NCBI GenBank assembly: GCA_012521675.1
Contig: JAAYLU010000042.1
Coordinates: forward strand, 1-58,538
Direction: 5' to 3'
DNA length: 58,538 nt
DNA from: Synergistaceae bacterium
Lineage (GTDB): Bacteria; Synergistota; Synergistia; Synergistales; Aminobacteriaceae
The notes under the pieces were generated by a model. The model saw only the letters and a list, made by a program, of their open reading frames with translations, did not search any database and had not been told where the DNA came from. The position numbers were made by a program, and so were the translations under genes. Of this stretch, positions 41,341 to 49,530 are shown in pieces (position 1 is the first letter of the stretch; the number at the start of each line of letters is the position of its first letter).

Positions 41341-42831
41341 TCACTCTCGTATCATCTGCTCGCGCAGCTTTCTCTTCAACACCTTGCCCACCGCTGACAT
41401 GGGCAGCTCCTGCACGAACCTTACCTTTCTAGGCGCCTTGAAGTGGGCCATCTTCTCCTTGCAGTGGGCGATGACCGTGTGAGCGTCTAGGTCGGAGTCC
41501 TCCTCCTTGATAACGAAGGCCACAGGCACTTCGCCGCTCACCGGGTTGGACGCGCCCACCACCACCGCCTCCCTGACTCCGGGTATCTCCTTGATCACCG
41601 TCTCCACCTCCTGCGGGAAGACGTTGAATCCTCCGACTATGATCATGTCTGTAACCCTGTCAAGGATGGTTATGTACCCGTCCGAATCGACCGTGACCAT
41701 GTCGCCCGTGTCGATCCATCCGTCGTGGAAGCGCTTGGCGCTCTCCTCCGGGTCGTTGAAATAGCCCTTCGCCACGGACGGTCCCTTCAGCCAGAGAACC
41801 CCCTCGCTGTCCGGGGGAAGTGGCTTTCCGTCCTCGCCTCTCACCTCCACCGTGTAGCTCGGCAGAGCCGGGCCCACCGTGCCCGTCTTGCGCAGGGCGT
41901 CGCTCGGGTTGCACGAGACCACCGGGGAGCACTCGGTCAGGCCGTACCCCTCGTAGATTATCACGCCGAGCTGGTCGCGGAAGCGATTCTCCAGCGAAGG
42001 ATCGAGCTTTCCGCCGCCCGTCAGGATGTAGCGAAGCTCGGGGGGAAGCTCCTGCCCCTTCGACGCGGCCCCAAGGATGAAGGGCAGCATCGTCGGCACC
42101 GCGATCAGTATCCCTGTTCCGGAGTCGAGCAGGCCTTCGAAGAAGTTGCCCAGCGGCATGAAGGCGGGCAGCAGGGCCTCTGGCAGCCCCCAAACCAGCG
42201 GAAGGACCCCGCAGACCGTGTACCCGAAGGAGTGGAAGTTGGGGAGGATGTTCATCAACACCCGCCCCTTCTCGAAGCCCTCGATCGTCTCGTGGACACC
42301 CTTCGTGTTGTCGTAGAGGTTCCCGTGGGTCAGAGGGACGGCCTTCGGCGCGCCCGTGGTGCCGGATGTGGCGAAGACCACCGCCACGTCGCTGTCCTGG
42401 GAATGCCTGTCCCTTCTCCCCGTGAAGGGCGACGGAAGCCCGTCGGGGGCGGCGCTAGAGACGGGAATCCCGGCGGCGCCGATGGCCTCCGCGAGCGGCT
42501 GCATATCCTCCCCGAGCACTACAGCGAAGGGATCCACGTGGTCGAGGATACGCAGTATCCATTCTTCTCCTCCCCTCGGGTTCAACGGGACGAACGTTCC
42601 TCCGAGCCGCCAGGCTGCCATCGATAGCATCAGCACCAGCGGGCTGTTCGGCAGAAAGGCCGCGAGCCGGCTTCCCGGCTGAAAACCGGCCTGCCTTAGT
42701 ATCGAGACGCACTCCTCCACGCTGCTATCCACCTCGCGTGCATCGCGCCAGGCACCCTTCCACCAAATCGTCCTCTGCGACGGTTCCTCCGCAAACCGCT
42801 TGGATATCACTTCTTCAAGCCTTACCGACAC
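41341..42831 (-). CDS. AMP-binding acyl-CoA ligase
   Basis: A 496-residue adenylate-forming enzyme. The P-loop motif is VVFATSGTTGAPKAVPLTH, the A5 motif EGYGLTECSPVVS, the A7 region DGWIDTGDMVTVDSDGY, the hinge ILDRVTDMIIVGGFNVFP and the C-terminal Lys is in MSAVGKVLKRKLR. It activates a carboxylic acid, probably a fatty or aromatic acid, to its CoA ester. The substrate cannot be named. The start is GTG behind GAGGGAG. Confidence 0.88.
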   Translation of the reverse strand: MSVRLEEVISKRFAEEPSQRTIWWKGAWRDAREVDSSVEECVSILRQAGFQPGSRLAAFLPNSPLVLMLSMAAWRLGGTFVPLNPRGGEEWILRILDHVDPFAVVLGEDMQPLAEAIGAAGIPVSSAAPDGLPSPFTGRRDRHSQDSDVAVVFATSGTTGAPKAVPLTHGNLYDNTKGVHETIEGFEKGRVLMNILPNFHSFGYTVCGVLPLVWGLPEALLPAFMPLGNFFEGLLDSGTGILIAVPTMLPFILGAASKGQELPPELRYILTGGGKLDPSLENRFRDQLGVIIYEGYGLTECSPVVSCNPSDALRKTGTVGPALPSYTVEVRGEDGKPLPPDSEGVLWLKGPSVAKGYFNDPEESAKRFHDGWIDTGDMVTVDSDGYITILDRVTDMIIVGGFNVFPQEVETVIKEIPGVREAVVVGASNPVSGEVPVAFVIKEEDSDLDAHTVIAHCKEKMAHFKAPRKVRFVQELPMSAVGKVLKRKLREQMIRE

Positions 42832-42873
42832 TTGCTCTCCCTCCCTCGTTATCTTCTCCGACCGCCTACGCGG

Positions 42874-44067
42874 CTACTTCTTCTTCGCCGGGGCCTTTGG
42901 CGGCACCTTGGCCGGAGGGCGAATCTCGATCGTATCGTCCACCTTGACGTAGGCGGCGTACTTTTTGTGCACCTTGTCGAAGTCCTTGAGTATCTCGGTA
43001 GTCAAAAGGTCGAACGGGACGACGACGTACCTGCCGAGAACCGACCTGCGCGGGTTGTAGAGCAGGGTCCCGATCACATTCTCGAAGCCGACGGTCGCCT
43101 CGTCGCCCTCCCCTCTCCTGACCACGTCGAGCGACACCATGAGGCCGATGAGCTTGTACATCTCGTTCTGCGCGGAGATGAAGTTCCCCAGCGAGTAGAT
43201 GACGAGGGTTTCGTCCACCATCTGAACCGGCTGCACCACGTGAGCGTGATGACCGACGACCAGGTTCACTCCCAGTCCAGCCAGGTGCTTGGCTATCGTC
43301 TTCTGCTGATCCCCCGGCGTGAACACGTACTCCGCGCCCCAGTGCATGGAGACTATCACGGCCTCCGCCCCCGCGTCCCTGGCCCGCTCGACGTCCTCCT
43401 TCACTCTGTCGGCGTTGTACACGGCCACGTAGTGCTCCTTGCCCTTGGGCGCACGAAGCCCGTTCGTCGACGTGGTGTAGGCCAGGAATGCGCACTTGAT
43501 CCCGTTGACCTCGAACAGTATCGGCTCGTCCATATCCTCCTGCGACGAGTAGCTGCCCGCCGTGACGATATCTGTCTTGTCCTTCCAGTACTCCAGCGAC
43601 GCCAGCACTCCCTTCTCCCCTCTGTCCAAGGTGTGGTTGTTGGCCAAAGAGACGAGGTTGAAGCCGGCGTCCAGCATAGCGTCCCCCACCTCGTGAGGGG
43701 AGTTGAAGCAAGGGTAGGTCGACAGCCCGAGGGCGACTCCTCCAAGAATGGTCTCCTGGTTGTAGAAGGCGACGTCAAAACCCCTGATCCTATCCCTAAG
43801 CAGGCGCACGTTGGGCTTGAAGTCGAACTCGGTCTTGCTCTTTCTCGCCGCCTCGTACACCCCCCTGTGGATCAGAGCGTCGCCCACCGCGACGAAAGAG
43901 AAACGAGCCTCCGTGCCCCGGTCCGCCTCCGCCGGGCCAGGCACCTCGTCCGCGAATGTGGGGTTGACGGCGGCAAAAAGGAATAAAAAAAGAACGGCAA
44001 TCGCGCAGACGGCGCGAAGGCCTCGTCCTCCTCCGGAACGTGCGGAGGAGTGGGGCGCAAACGACAA
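42874..44067 (-). CDS. CapA/PgsA-family metallophosphatase-like protein
   Basis: A 397-residue exported protein. A signal segment (GLRAVCAIAVLFLFLFAAVN) precedes the calcineurin-like fold of the CapA family: SFVAVGDALIHRGV, AFYNQETILGG, LVSLANNHTLDRGEKG, VSMHWGAEYVFTPG, VVGHHAHVVQPVQ and SLGNFISAQ. The family was first linked to poly-gamma-glutamate capsule, but isolated copies like this one probably act on cell-envelope polymers. The start is TTG at 44067, 8 bases after GGAGG. A basic, Lys-rich tail (PPKAPAKKK) ends it. Confidence 0.85.
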   Translation of the reverse strand: MSFAPHSSARSGGGRGLRAVCAIAVLFLFLFAAVNPTFADEVPGPAEADRGTEARFSFVAVGDALIHRGVYEAARKSKTEFDFKPNVRLLRDRIRGFDVAFYNQETILGGVALGLSTYPCFNSPHEVGDAMLDAGFNLVSLANNHTLDRGEKGVLASLEYWKDKTDIVTAGSYSSQEDMDEPILFEVNGIKCAFLAYTTSTNGLRAPKGKEHYVAVYNADRVKEDVERARDAGAEAVIVSMHWGAEYVFTPGDQQKTIAKHLAGLGVNLVVGHHAHVVQPVQMVDETLVIYSLGNFISAQNEMYKLIGLMVSLDVVRRGEGDEATVGFENVIGTLLYNPRRSVLGRYVVVPFDLLTTEILKDFDKVHKKYAAYVKVDDTIEIRPPAKVPPKAPAKKK

Positions 44068-44099
44068 TTAGACCACCTCCGTACTAGATACTAAGGACT

Positions 44100-44105
44100 A
44101 TTATA
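44100..44105 (-). promoter_or_regulatory. -10 box upstream of capA-like gene
   Basis: A perfect TATAAT on the minus strand 33 bases before the TTG start. No clear -35 is seen. Confidence 0.4.
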
Positions 44106-44211
44106 ACCTTCAGCGGGCAGATATTCTCCTGTACGAGTGAAGAGAGTTCTATTGAACGTAGAGGCCCCACGGCGTATCATAGGCGGAAACGCGAATGGCG
44201 GGGTGGAAGAC

Positions 44212-45135
44212 ATGGTTGGTGACGGCTCTGCCGGTGCGCACGAGAGACCGGCTATAGGAGAGAGCAACGCAATACCTGGAAAGGCCGGGTCGAGCATCGA
44301 GCGGCTGACGGGCCTCCTGGGGGATCCGGTGGCACATTCACTCTCCCCGGCGATGCACAACGCCGCGTTCGCCGAGCTCGGCGTCGGGTGCCGCTACATC
44401 GCTTTCCGGGTGGCCGCCGAGGATTTCGACGCGGCGATGGAGGGACTGAGGGCCCTAGGAGCAATCGGCGTCAACATCACAGTCCCGCACAAGGAGAGGG
44501 CCTTTCGATGGGTCCGACGCCTCGACTCCTCCGCTAAGAGGACCGGGGCGGTGAACACAGTGCTGTTCAGAGGGGAGGAAGCTGGGGGGTATAACACGGA
44601 CGTGGCCGGCGCACGCGCGGCCATAAGGTCGCTCGCCCCGCGAAGGGGGCAGGCATTGGTCCTCGGGGCGGGAGGCGCGGCGAGGGCTGCCATCTGCGCC
44701 CTGCTCGACGAGGGCTTCGAGAGGATAGTGCTTTCGAACCGCTCCCGCGAGAGAGCGACCAAGCTTTTGGACGACCTCGCCGGCTCGGACGGGTCATCGC
44801 GACTCGCCGAGTTGAAAATATTGCCGTGGGGGTCGACACCCGGTGCAGCACCGGACTTAACTGTCAACGCCACATCACTTGGGCTCGACGGCACACCTTG
44901 GCCCGAGGGATTCCTGGACGGAGTCCTCAAGGCAGGGAGCGGCGCAGTTCTTGACCTGGTCTACTCTCGCGAGGGCGACACCCCTCTGTGCTCGGAGGCG
45001 AAGAAACGGGGCATCCCCTCCGCCTCCGGCATCGAGATGCTCCTGCAACAAGGCGCGGAGGCCTTCACCATCTTCACCGGTCTGCCCGCCCCCGTGGATG
45101 CAATGAGAGGAGCACTGGAACTGCGCAGCGAGTAA
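44212..45135 (+). CDS. aroE: Shikimate dehydrogenase
   Basis: A 307-residue enzyme that reduces 3-dehydroshikimate with NADPH. The shikimate site is GDPVAHSLSPAMHNAAF, the catalytic Lys is in VNITVPHKERAF, the paired Asp follows in GYNTDVAGARA, and the NADP loop is LVLGAGGAARAAI with SNRS. The C-terminal Gln is in MLLQQGAEAF. The family core starts near residue 30; ATG 44212 has GGTGGA upstream and leaves a non-conserved N-terminus of about 30 residues. The frame is open to 44137. Confidence 0.93.
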   Translation: MVGDGSAGAHERPAIGESNAIPGKAGSSIERLTGLLGDPVAHSLSPAMHNAAFAELGVGCRYIAFRVAAEDFDAAMEGLRALGAIGVNITVPHKERAFRWVRRLDSSAKRTGAVNTVLFRGEEAGGYNTDVAGARAAIRSLAPRRGQALVLGAGGAARAAICALLDEGFERIVLSNRSRERATKLLDDLAGSDGSSRLAELKILPWGSTPGAAPDLTVNATSLGLDGTPWPEGFLDGVLKAGSGAVLDLVYSREGDTPLCSEAKKRGIPSASGIEMLLQQGAEAFTIFTGLPAPVDAMRGALELRSE

Positions 45136-45144
45136 GACACCCTC

Positions 45145-45690
45145 CTACTGCAGCGCCAGGAATGACAGTCGACGTGCCAGCAGCTTGAGGAACACGGCGT
45201 ATATCGGTACCTGGACCAGTTGAGTCTGAATCCTAACGAAGACCGTTGCGGCGAACGGCACACCGAACAGCATATCGAGGAAATAGGGGGTCAGGAGAAC
45301 GGACGTCACCGTCTGCCCCACCCCTATCGCGACGAGAAGCTCCAGGAGGGAGTAATCAGTGACGTATTCCTTTCTGCCGAAGAGCCGCAGTACGAGGGGC
45401 GGTATCGCCCCGGCAAGGGCCACGGACAGGGTGAAGTGCGGCATGAAAACTCCGCCCGCCGGGCTCATTATGAAACCGGCGATATCGCCGAGCGTTCCGA
45501 CAGTGGCGCCCGCACGGGCCCCGAAGAAGAGGCCCGCGAATATCACCGGCATCGCGCCGAACCCTATCCTCAGCGATTCGACACCCCCAATGGGGATCCT
45601 GATGCTTGCTATTCTAGACAGCACCACGTTCAGACTAACCAGGAGAGACAGCACTACCATATCGCGGACTGAAAAACGATTCTGCTTCAT
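45145..45690 (-). CDS. folT: Folate ECF transporter S component FolT
   Basis: A 181-residue membrane protein with about six segments. LRIGFGAMPVIFAGLFFGAR, GTLGDIAGFIMSPAGGVFMP and FTLSVALAGAIPP match the FolT substrate-capture subunit. It binds folate and needs the shared EcfA/A'/T module, encoded elsewhere. It is preceded by a tetrahydrofolate riboswitch and its own promoter, which supports the call strongly. AAGGAGG lies 10 bases before the ATG. Confidence 0.93.
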   Translation of the reverse strand: MKQNRFSVRDMVVLSLLVSLNVVLSRIASIRIPIGGVESLRIGFGAMPVIFAGLFFGARAGATVGTLGDIAGFIMSPAGGVFMPHFTLSVALAGAIPPLVLRLFGRKEYVTDYSLLELLVAIGVGQTVTSVLLTPYFLDMLFGVPFAATVFVRIQTQLVQVPIYAVFLKLLARRLSFLALQ

Positions 45691-45696
45691 GAAAAG

Positions 45697-45760
45697 CGAC
45701 CTCCTTTTGACATAGGCGCAACCGCCACATCAAAAGAGGTCGTTCTTGTTGATGTGACAG
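45697..45760 (-). promoter_or_regulatory. Expression platform of the THF riboswitch
   Basis: Minus-strand elements: the P1 3' strand plus CACATCAA (45749-45760) can pair with TTGATGTGGCGG (45722-45733). CGACCTCTTTTGA (45730-45742) is an anti-SD that pairs with TCAAAAGGAGGTCG (45697-45710), which holds the folT ribosome site. The two pairings share bases and exclude each other. Confidence 0.75.
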
Positions 45761-45855
45761 CGAACGCGGCTCCCCCACCGCAAATCGCGTTCGACTTTTC
45801 GTCCCTGGGCAACGTTCCATCCCAAAGCACTTCACGCGGGGAAACCTACTCTGCC
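45756..45855 (-). promoter_or_regulatory. Tetrahydrofolate (THF) riboswitch aptamer
   Basis: A 100-base element upstream of folT. The conserved blocks appear in order: GAGTAG, CGCGTGAAGTG, GGGATG, ACGAAAAG and GCGGTG. P1 forms from GGCAG and CTGTC, and P2 from TTTCCCC and GGGGGAG. THF riboswitches commonly control folT and folate genes. The aptamer begins a few bases after the predicted transcription start. Confidence 0.88.
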
Positions 45856-45870
45856 TTCTAAATTAAGACT

Positions 45871-45899
45871 ATTATACCACTATCGGCACCGGCTAGCAA
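45871..45899 (-). promoter_or_regulatory. Promoter of the riboswitch-folT unit
   Basis: On the minus strand TTGCTA (45894-45899), a 17-base spacer and TATAAT (45871-45876). Confidence 0.8.
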
Positions 45900-45911
45900 C
45901 GCCGAATTCGT

Positions 45912-47060
45912 TTATGCGCCCCTTCGAATCTGTCCGGTTATTCGCTCGAACTCGTTCAGGATCTCCCGGTCGTACACTGTCGAAAGGTCGGGAAGGACGA
46001 AGCTGTAGACGCTCTCCAGCGTCCTCATGGAGGTGTTGATCAGGGCTACCAGGTCGCTGCCCGTCTTGACCGTCTGGTACGTGTTCTGCGCCACGGAGAG
46101 GTCGCTCTTCAGCTTCTCCGCCGAGACTCGCAGCTTGTTCTGCTGGGTCCGCAGATACTCCCGGTAGAGAGAGGCCGTCTGGACAGTCCTGTTGTTGGCC
46201 CTTATGTTGGTCTCCAGCACCTCTCGCCTCGGGTCGTCCACAGGCGTCTTCTCCAGCATGGCCTCGGCCTGCTTCTTCAGCATAAGGGCCGCGCTTGATA
46301 TCTCGTCCAGTCGCGGCGAGTACTCCTTCGCTATCCTGTCCATAACCAGGTAGTGAGCATTGAGATAGATGTCCACCAGCACCATGTGTATCCCCGTGTA
46401 CTTCCGGGCGATGTGGAGGTTGCCCTCTCCCTTGCTGAGAAGCTCCACTATCTGAAGGTTGATCTTCTTGATGCTGTCGGCGGCGAGCATCAGCGCTATG
46501 ACCTCGTCTCCGCTCACGCTGGCGAGAAGGACGTCCAGACTGGTCGAGTCCAGGTTAAGCCCCATCTCGGACAGGGCCTTCGTCATGGACGAGCGGATCG
46601 CCTCCTTCTCCTCCTTGAAGCGTGAGACGTCGCTCTGAAGCGCCTCCAGCTCCTTGTCTATCTTCGTCCTGGTCTGTTTGAAGGGGATCCACGAGTCATC
46701 GGGCGCGCCGATTCTGTCCTTTCTCAGCTCCGCCATCCTCTGTTCGGCCTTCTCGATCTCGTCCTCCAACTGCCGGTACTGCCCCCGCGAGGAGTGGAAC
46801 TCCGAGTCCAGAAGTATGTTGAACACGTCGTTCAGCAACTTCTCGTACTTCAGGCTGTTCTTTCTCTTGTCGTCTCCGAACACCCTGGCCTCCGGCAGGG
46901 TCTCGCCCTTCTCGAACAGCTCCAGTGCCTGTTCAAGCTTTGGCATCGCCTTGCTCCACATCTTCGCGAAAAAGGAGTCCTCCGCGACTTCACCCTCGGC
47001 CCATGCCGGGGTCGCGGCCAAAATCACCGCACAAACAAGCAACGCCCTCATCATTCTCAT
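45912..47060 (-). CDS. Exported coiled-coil protein of unknown function
   Basis: A 382-residue protein. A short signal peptide (ALLVCAVILAATPAWA) is followed by a mostly helical, highly charged body with coiled-coil blocks at about 80-150 (QYRQLEDEIEKAEQRMAELR; LEALQSDVSRFKEEKEAIR) and 240-320. No domain is recognised. ATG 47060 has GAGG about 8 bases upstream; ATGs at 47066 and 47090 are poorer. It is divergent from sdaA. Confidence 0.7.
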   Translation of the reverse strand: MRMMRALLVCAVILAATPAWAEGEVAEDSFFAKMWSKAMPKLEQALELFEKGETLPEARVFGDDKRKNSLKYEKLLNDVFNILLDSEFHSSRGQYRQLEDEIEKAEQRMAELRKDRIGAPDDSWIPFKQTRTKIDKELEALQSDVSRFKEEKEAIRSSMTKALSEMGLNLDSTSLDVLLASVSGDEVIALMLAADSIKKINLQIVELLSKGEGNLHIARKYTGIHMVLVDIYLNAHYLVMDRIAKEYSPRLDEISSAALMLKKQAEAMLEKTPVDDPRREVLETNIRANNRTVQTASLYREYLRTQQNKLRVSAEKLKSDLSVAQNTYQTVKTGSDLVALINTSMRTLESVYSFVLPDLSTVYDREILNEFERITGQIRRGA

Positions 47061-47139
47061 ACCCATCACCTCGCGTAAGTAATCTACCACAAAACGGCCC
47101 CTCCGAATACACCCGTACGCTTTTTTCCACGGGCTCGAG

Positions 47140-47148
47140 TGCTATACT
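47140..47148 (+). promoter_or_regulatory. Extended -10 element for sdaA
   Basis: TGCTATACT lies 34 bases before the TTG start of the serine ammonia-lyase. No good -35 is seen. The same 9 bases occur before the DMT gene at 32853. Confidence 0.5.
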
Positions 47149-47181
47149 CGGTGAGAAAAGCATGACGAGGAGGCGATACCG

Positions 47182-48720
47182 TTGAAGCGAGTAAGCATTC
47201 TTAACAACGTCATCGGCCCTGTGATGAGGGGGCCGTCCAGTTCGCACACGGCCGGACCTTGGCGCATAGCGACGACCGCGCGAGAACTGCTGGGGGCGAA
47301 GCCGGTCAGGGCCAGGTTTCTGCTGCACCCCTCAAGTTCCCTCGCCGTGTGCTACCACGACCAGGGGAGCGACACGGCCTTCGTCGCCGGGCTCCTGGGC
47401 ATTCCGATGACCTCCCCGGAGTTCGGCGAGGCGCTCGATCTCGCCTCCCCTCGCGGGCTGGATGTCGTCTTCGAGGCGTCTCCTTTCCCGGAGGCCAACC
47501 ACCCCAACAGCTCGCTGCTCGTCCTCACGGGCGAGGACGGGCGCGAGATAGTCATCCACAGCAGGTCCGTCGGCGGCGGCTCGTTCGAGATAACCTCCCT
47601 CAACGGCCTCTCACTGATGATAAACGGGGCGTCATATACTGCGGCGATCGAGATGTCCCCCGGTACGATCCCCAGGGCCCGTGCGATGCTCGACGGCGAG
47701 GCGACCGAGTCGGACGGCCGGGCCATGCTTACCGTATCTTCTCCGCGCCCGATCGACGCGAACGTGCTTGACTCGGTCGCGGCCCTGCCGGGGGTCGTGC
47801 GTGTCCTCACGGCCTCGCCGGTCATGCACCCGTTGGCCGGGGACGAGATCTTCCGAAGCGCGGAGGAGGTGCTGAATGTCGCAAAGAGGGACGGTCTGTC
47901 GCTGGGCGAGGCCGCCCTGGCCTACGAGGCGGCGCTGCTGGGACGGGACGAGGAGTCGCTGATGGCGGAGATGGCGTCCATGCTCGACATAATGCTCAAG
48001 GCGGTCGCGCTCGGTCTGTCGGGAGAGCTGCCCTCCATGAGACTTCTCCACCCCTTCGCTGGCGGCCTTGCACGTGCGGAGGCCGACGGAGCGGTGTTCC
48101 TGGGCGGACCTCACGCCAGGGCCGCGATAAGGGCCATGGCCGCGCTTCATACTAATGCCGCCGGGGGAGTTGTCTGCGCGGCTCCCACAGGAGGGGCGGC
48201 CGGGGTCCTGCCGGGCGTTCTATGCACCCTGATCGAGGATATGGAGATAGGCAGGAGGAGGGCGCTGATGGCCCTCTGGGCCGCGGGGGCGGCGGGGCTC
48301 TTCCACGACCTCAGAAGCACCTTCGCCGCAGAGGCGGCCGGCTGCCAGGTGGAGATAGGGGTGGCGGGCGCTATGGGTGCCGCGGCCGTCACGGAGGCTG
48401 CGGGAGGCTCCGCGCTTCAGGCTTGCGACGCTGCTGCCACCGTGCTTCAGAACGTGATGGGGTCCGTATGCGACCTGATACAGGGCGTCGTGGAGATTCC
48501 CTGTCACAGCAGGAATGCGGCCCTCGCGTCCCAGGCCTTTCTGTGCGCGGACCTGGTGCTGGCGGGCTACCGGAGCCCGGTGCCTCTGGACGAGACCATA
48601 GACGCGGTCGACGCCACGGGGCGCATGATGCCGGAGGAGCTTCGCTGCACCTCGCGAGGGGGACTCGCCCTATGCCCGACGGCATTGCGCCTTCAGAGGC
48701 TGGATCTGATCGACGATTGA
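47182..48720 (+). CDS. sdaA: L-serine ammonia-lyase, iron-sulfur dependent, beta-alpha fusion
   Basis: A 512-residue single-chain enzyme. Residues about 1-220 form the beta part (GPVMRGPSSSHTAGPWRIA; NHPNSSLLV). Residues about 230-512 form the alpha part, with the Fe-S cysteines in VCAAPTGGAAGVLPGVL, AAGCQVEIG and VEIPCHSRNA. It deaminates L-serine to pyruvate and ammonia, a major route in amino-acid fermenters. The start is TTG with GAGGAGG 8 bases upstream. Confidence 0.93.
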   Translation: MKRVSILNNVIGPVMRGPSSSHTAGPWRIATTARELLGAKPVRARFLLHPSSSLAVCYHDQGSDTAFVAGLLGIPMTSPEFGEALDLASPRGLDVVFEASPFPEANHPNSSLLVLTGEDGREIVIHSRSVGGGSFEITSLNGLSLMINGASYTAAIEMSPGTIPRARAMLDGEATESDGRAMLTVSSPRPIDANVLDSVAALPGVVRVLTASPVMHPLAGDEIFRSAEEVLNVAKRDGLSLGEAALAYEAALLGRDEESLMAEMASMLDIMLKAVALGLSGELPSMRLLHPFAGGLARAEADGAVFLGGPHARAAIRAMAALHTNAAGGVVCAAPTGGAAGVLPGVLCTLIEDMEIGRRRALMALWAAGAAGLFHDLRSTFAAEAAGCQVEIGVAGAMGAAAVTEAAGGSALQACDAAATVLQNVMGSVCDLIQGVVEIPCHSRNAALASQAFLCADLVLAGYRSPVPLDETIDAVDATGRMMPEELRCTSRGGLALCPTALRLQRLDLIDD

Positions 48721-48734
48721 AAGGAGAATGTAGA

Positions 48735-49505
48735 ATGTCAGCTGTTCTAAGCAGCGTAAAAGACGGCATCTGCCGAGTGGAGCTCAACAGGCCGGAGGCC
48801 ATGAACACCTTCAACGCGGAACTGGCCCTGGGACTCGACTCGGCCCTGCAGGCGGCCGAGGCGGACGACTCAGTCCGGGTGGTAGTCATCTCCGGCGCGG
48901 GCAAGCACTTCTCGACAGGCATAGACCTCCGAGAGCTGGTCACGAAGGAGAGACACGAGATTCCCGGCTACCTGGAGCTGATGGACCTCCACAATCACAG
49001 GCTGGCCGCCATGACCAAGCCGGTGATAGCCTCCGTGCACGGCTATGCGCTTGCCAACGGGACCGGGCTGGCGCTTGCCTGCGACTTCATAGTTGCCGAG
49101 CAGGAGGCCGTGTTCGGCACCACCGCGGTGAATGTGGGGCTTATCTGCATAGAGCCGGGGCTGCAGCTCGCCCGCTGGATAGGCGACAAGAGGGCCCTTC
49201 AGTACGCTCTCACCGGTGACCTGATACCTGCGGCCAAGGGGCTTGAACTCGGGTTCGTCTACTCGATCGCCGAGCCGGGCAAGCTGGAGGAGGCCGTCAT
49301 GGAGCTCGCGGTCAAGCTCGCCTCGAAGAGCGCCCTCTCGCTGAGGGCGGGGAAGACCGGGTTCGCCCGGGGAGAGGGGCTGACACTGGGGCGCGCGGTG
49401 CAGACCGGGGGGGATGTGTTCGCGGCCCTGGCCATGTCGGAGGACGGACGAGAGGGCGTCGAGGCCTTCCTCGCAAAACGCCCTCCCGTGTACAAGATGC
49501 GCTGA
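48735..49505 (+). CDS. Enoyl-CoA hydratase/isomerase family protein
   Basis: A 256-residue crotonase-fold protein. NRPEAMNTFNAELALGL, the oxyanion-hole loop AGKHFSTGIDLREL, and ANGTGLALACDFIVAEQEA with FGTTAVNVGLI are the family motifs. The second acid of true hydratases (Glu in the E-x-x-x-G block) is not clear, so isomerase or other acyl-CoA activity is possible. AAGGAG lies 8 bases before the ATG, 15 bases after sdaA; the frame continues upstream as a shadow of sdaA. Confidence 0.87.
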   Translation: MSAVLSSVKDGICRVELNRPEAMNTFNAELALGLDSALQAAEADDSVRVVVISGAGKHFSTGIDLRELVTKERHEIPGYLELMDLHNHRLAAMTKPVIASVHGYALANGTGLALACDFIVAEQEAVFGTTAVNVGLICIEPGLQLARWIGDKRALQYALTGDLIPAAKGLELGFVYSIAEPGKLEEAVMELAVKLASKSALSLRAGKTGFARGEGLTLGRAVQTGGDVFAALAMSEDGREGVEAFLAKRPPVYKMR

Positions 49506-49530
49506 TTCTTCGCTTTTACGGAGGGGCGGG

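Noticed and set aside
48222-48734. Upstream extension of the enoyl-CoA hydratase frame
   Set aside because: It lies inside sdaA in another frame and is Arg/Gly-rich; AAGGAG and ATG at 48735 define the start.
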